Of a DNA stretch of 64,000 bases, positions 63,621 through 64,000 are shown in pieces. The stretch spans positions 372,001-436,000 of the forward strand of contig JAIXWQ010000008.1 of assembly GCA_027491195.1 (NCBI GenBank), given 5' to 3'. Position numbers and translations under genes: made by a program. The notes beneath the pieces are model-generated. The model saw only the letters and a program-made list of their open reading frames with translations, searched no databases and had not been told where the DNA came from. Origin of the DNA: Cytophagaceae bacterium. GTDB taxonomy: Bacteria > Bacteroidota > Bacteroidia > Cytophagales > Spirosomataceae. Numbering within the stretch: the stretch's first letter is position 1; every line of letters starts with the position of its first letter.

Positions 63621-64000
63621 CTATTAGTGAAATAAATTTTACCTTTCATCCCTCCATCTTCAATCGCCCACTTCGAGGCATCAAAAGGCTTGTATCGGAT
63701 ATCCACAAAGTTAATCTCATAGAAATTTTTCCACACCACCCCTTGCTGATCCATCTTCCGAATGCGATTCGCTGAATTAGAAACCACTTCGATTTCAATC
63801 TGATTTTGTTCTTGCAAGGTGCCTGAAGGAATAGCAAGTTGGAAAGGGAGCGACCAAATCATCCCAATGTCTTTCCCATTGATTCGAACCTTGGCCATAT
63901 CTCGTAGGTCTGTGAGATGCAAGACTTTGGCAGCGGCTAGTTGATCCGCATTTAAGTTTAGATTAAAGCGGTAGCGAGCGGAAGGAGCATCCGCTATTGA
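63617..64000 (-). CDS. C-terminal part of a carbohydrate-active enzyme, N-terminus cut by window edge
   Basis: The minus-strand frame enters at the right edge and ends at 63617, leaving 127 residues: SIADAPSARYRFNLNL, then LHLTDLRDMAKVRINGKDIGMIWSLPFQLAIP and LQEQNQIEIEVVSNSANRIRKMD. This is the galactose-binding-like C-terminal beta-sandwich found in GH2, GH78 and GH106 (alpha-L-rhamnosidase-like) enzymes, with the NG..G..W..P and N-x-N-R patterns. I cannot name the catalytic family. The TTG at 63922 is internal, not a start. The stop overlaps the AlkD-like start by 4 bases. Confidence 0.65.
   Translation of the reverse strand, partial: SIADAPSARYRFNLNLNADQLAAAKVLHLTDLRDMAKVRINGKDIGMIWSLPFQLAIPSGTLQEQNQIEIEVVSNSANRIRKMDQQGVVWKNFYEINFVDIRYKPFDASKWAIEDGGMKGKIYFTNR

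Overview
The window comes from a bacterium of the phylum Bacteroidota, most likely an aerobic, T9SS-bearing member of the Cytophagales or a close relative. The grounds are a C-terminal Por-type sorting tail on a secreted amylase, a gliding-motility (CHU_C type) C-terminus paired with a PorP/SprF protein, promoters with the Bacteroidota -7 element TAnnTTTG, almost no Shine-Dalgarno sequences, a GT3-type (eukaryote-like) glycogen synthase, DUF4954 and the long PurF paralogue. The genus cannot be fixed from the sequence alone. About 51 genes cover nearly all of the 64 kb. There is no rRNA, tRNA, CRISPR array, prophage or insertion sequence that I can recognise; this is core chromosome rather than an island.

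Layout. 1-8166 (-) is a secreted alpha-glucan operon: SusA-like GH13, T9SS-exported GH13, an exported amidase and a six-hairpin debranching-type hydrolase cut by the left edge, with start/stop overlaps throughout. 8406-16683 (+) holds glmS, an MmcQ/YjbR protein, an ABC-2 exporter with a LolA-like partner, and a GH130/VOC/DUF4954 cluster. 16855-28639 carries an M28 peptidase (-), gcvP (+), a fadN-fadA beta-oxidation pair with rocD (+), and rho with an extradiol dioxygenase (-). 28870-36211 has bioF-bioD-bioA (+), a GMC oxidoreductase with an NTF2-like protein (-), HupE (+), nrdB (-) and a small outer-membrane-type protein (-). 36255-46394 has uvrA with an orphan nuoN (+), a PurF-like enzyme (+), and a divergent T9SS cargo/PorP pair. 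46501-50985 (-) is the classic rimP-nusA-infB operon. 51168-54254 has a DUF4833 protein and a btuB-type receptor under a cobalamin riboswitch. 54255-62960 has tag, a GT2 dolichol-phosphate-mannose-synthase-like gene and hemJ (+), smpB, ompH/skp and a penicillin acylase (-), then a glycosylasparaginase and the glycogen synthase (+). 62961-64000 (-) has an AlkD-like protein and the tail of a carbohydrate-active enzyme.

How the genes work together. Extracellular and periplasmic enzymes (1-8166) break alpha-glucans down, and glycogen synthase (61158-62960) stores glucose inside the cell. Transcription and translation control is strongly represented (rho, rimP-nusA-infB, smpB). The most unusual structures are not genes. 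Heptanucleotide (period-7) repeat arrays lie in frame between the signal peptide and the plug of the BtuB-like receptor. A family of AATAAAG/CATAAAG inverted repeats sits at two convergent junctions, one arm forming the 3' end of a coding region. An intrinsic-terminator-like hairpin lies in the leader of rimP-nusA-infB. Three of nine convergent gene pairs end on a shared four-base palindromic stop (CTAG or TTAA).
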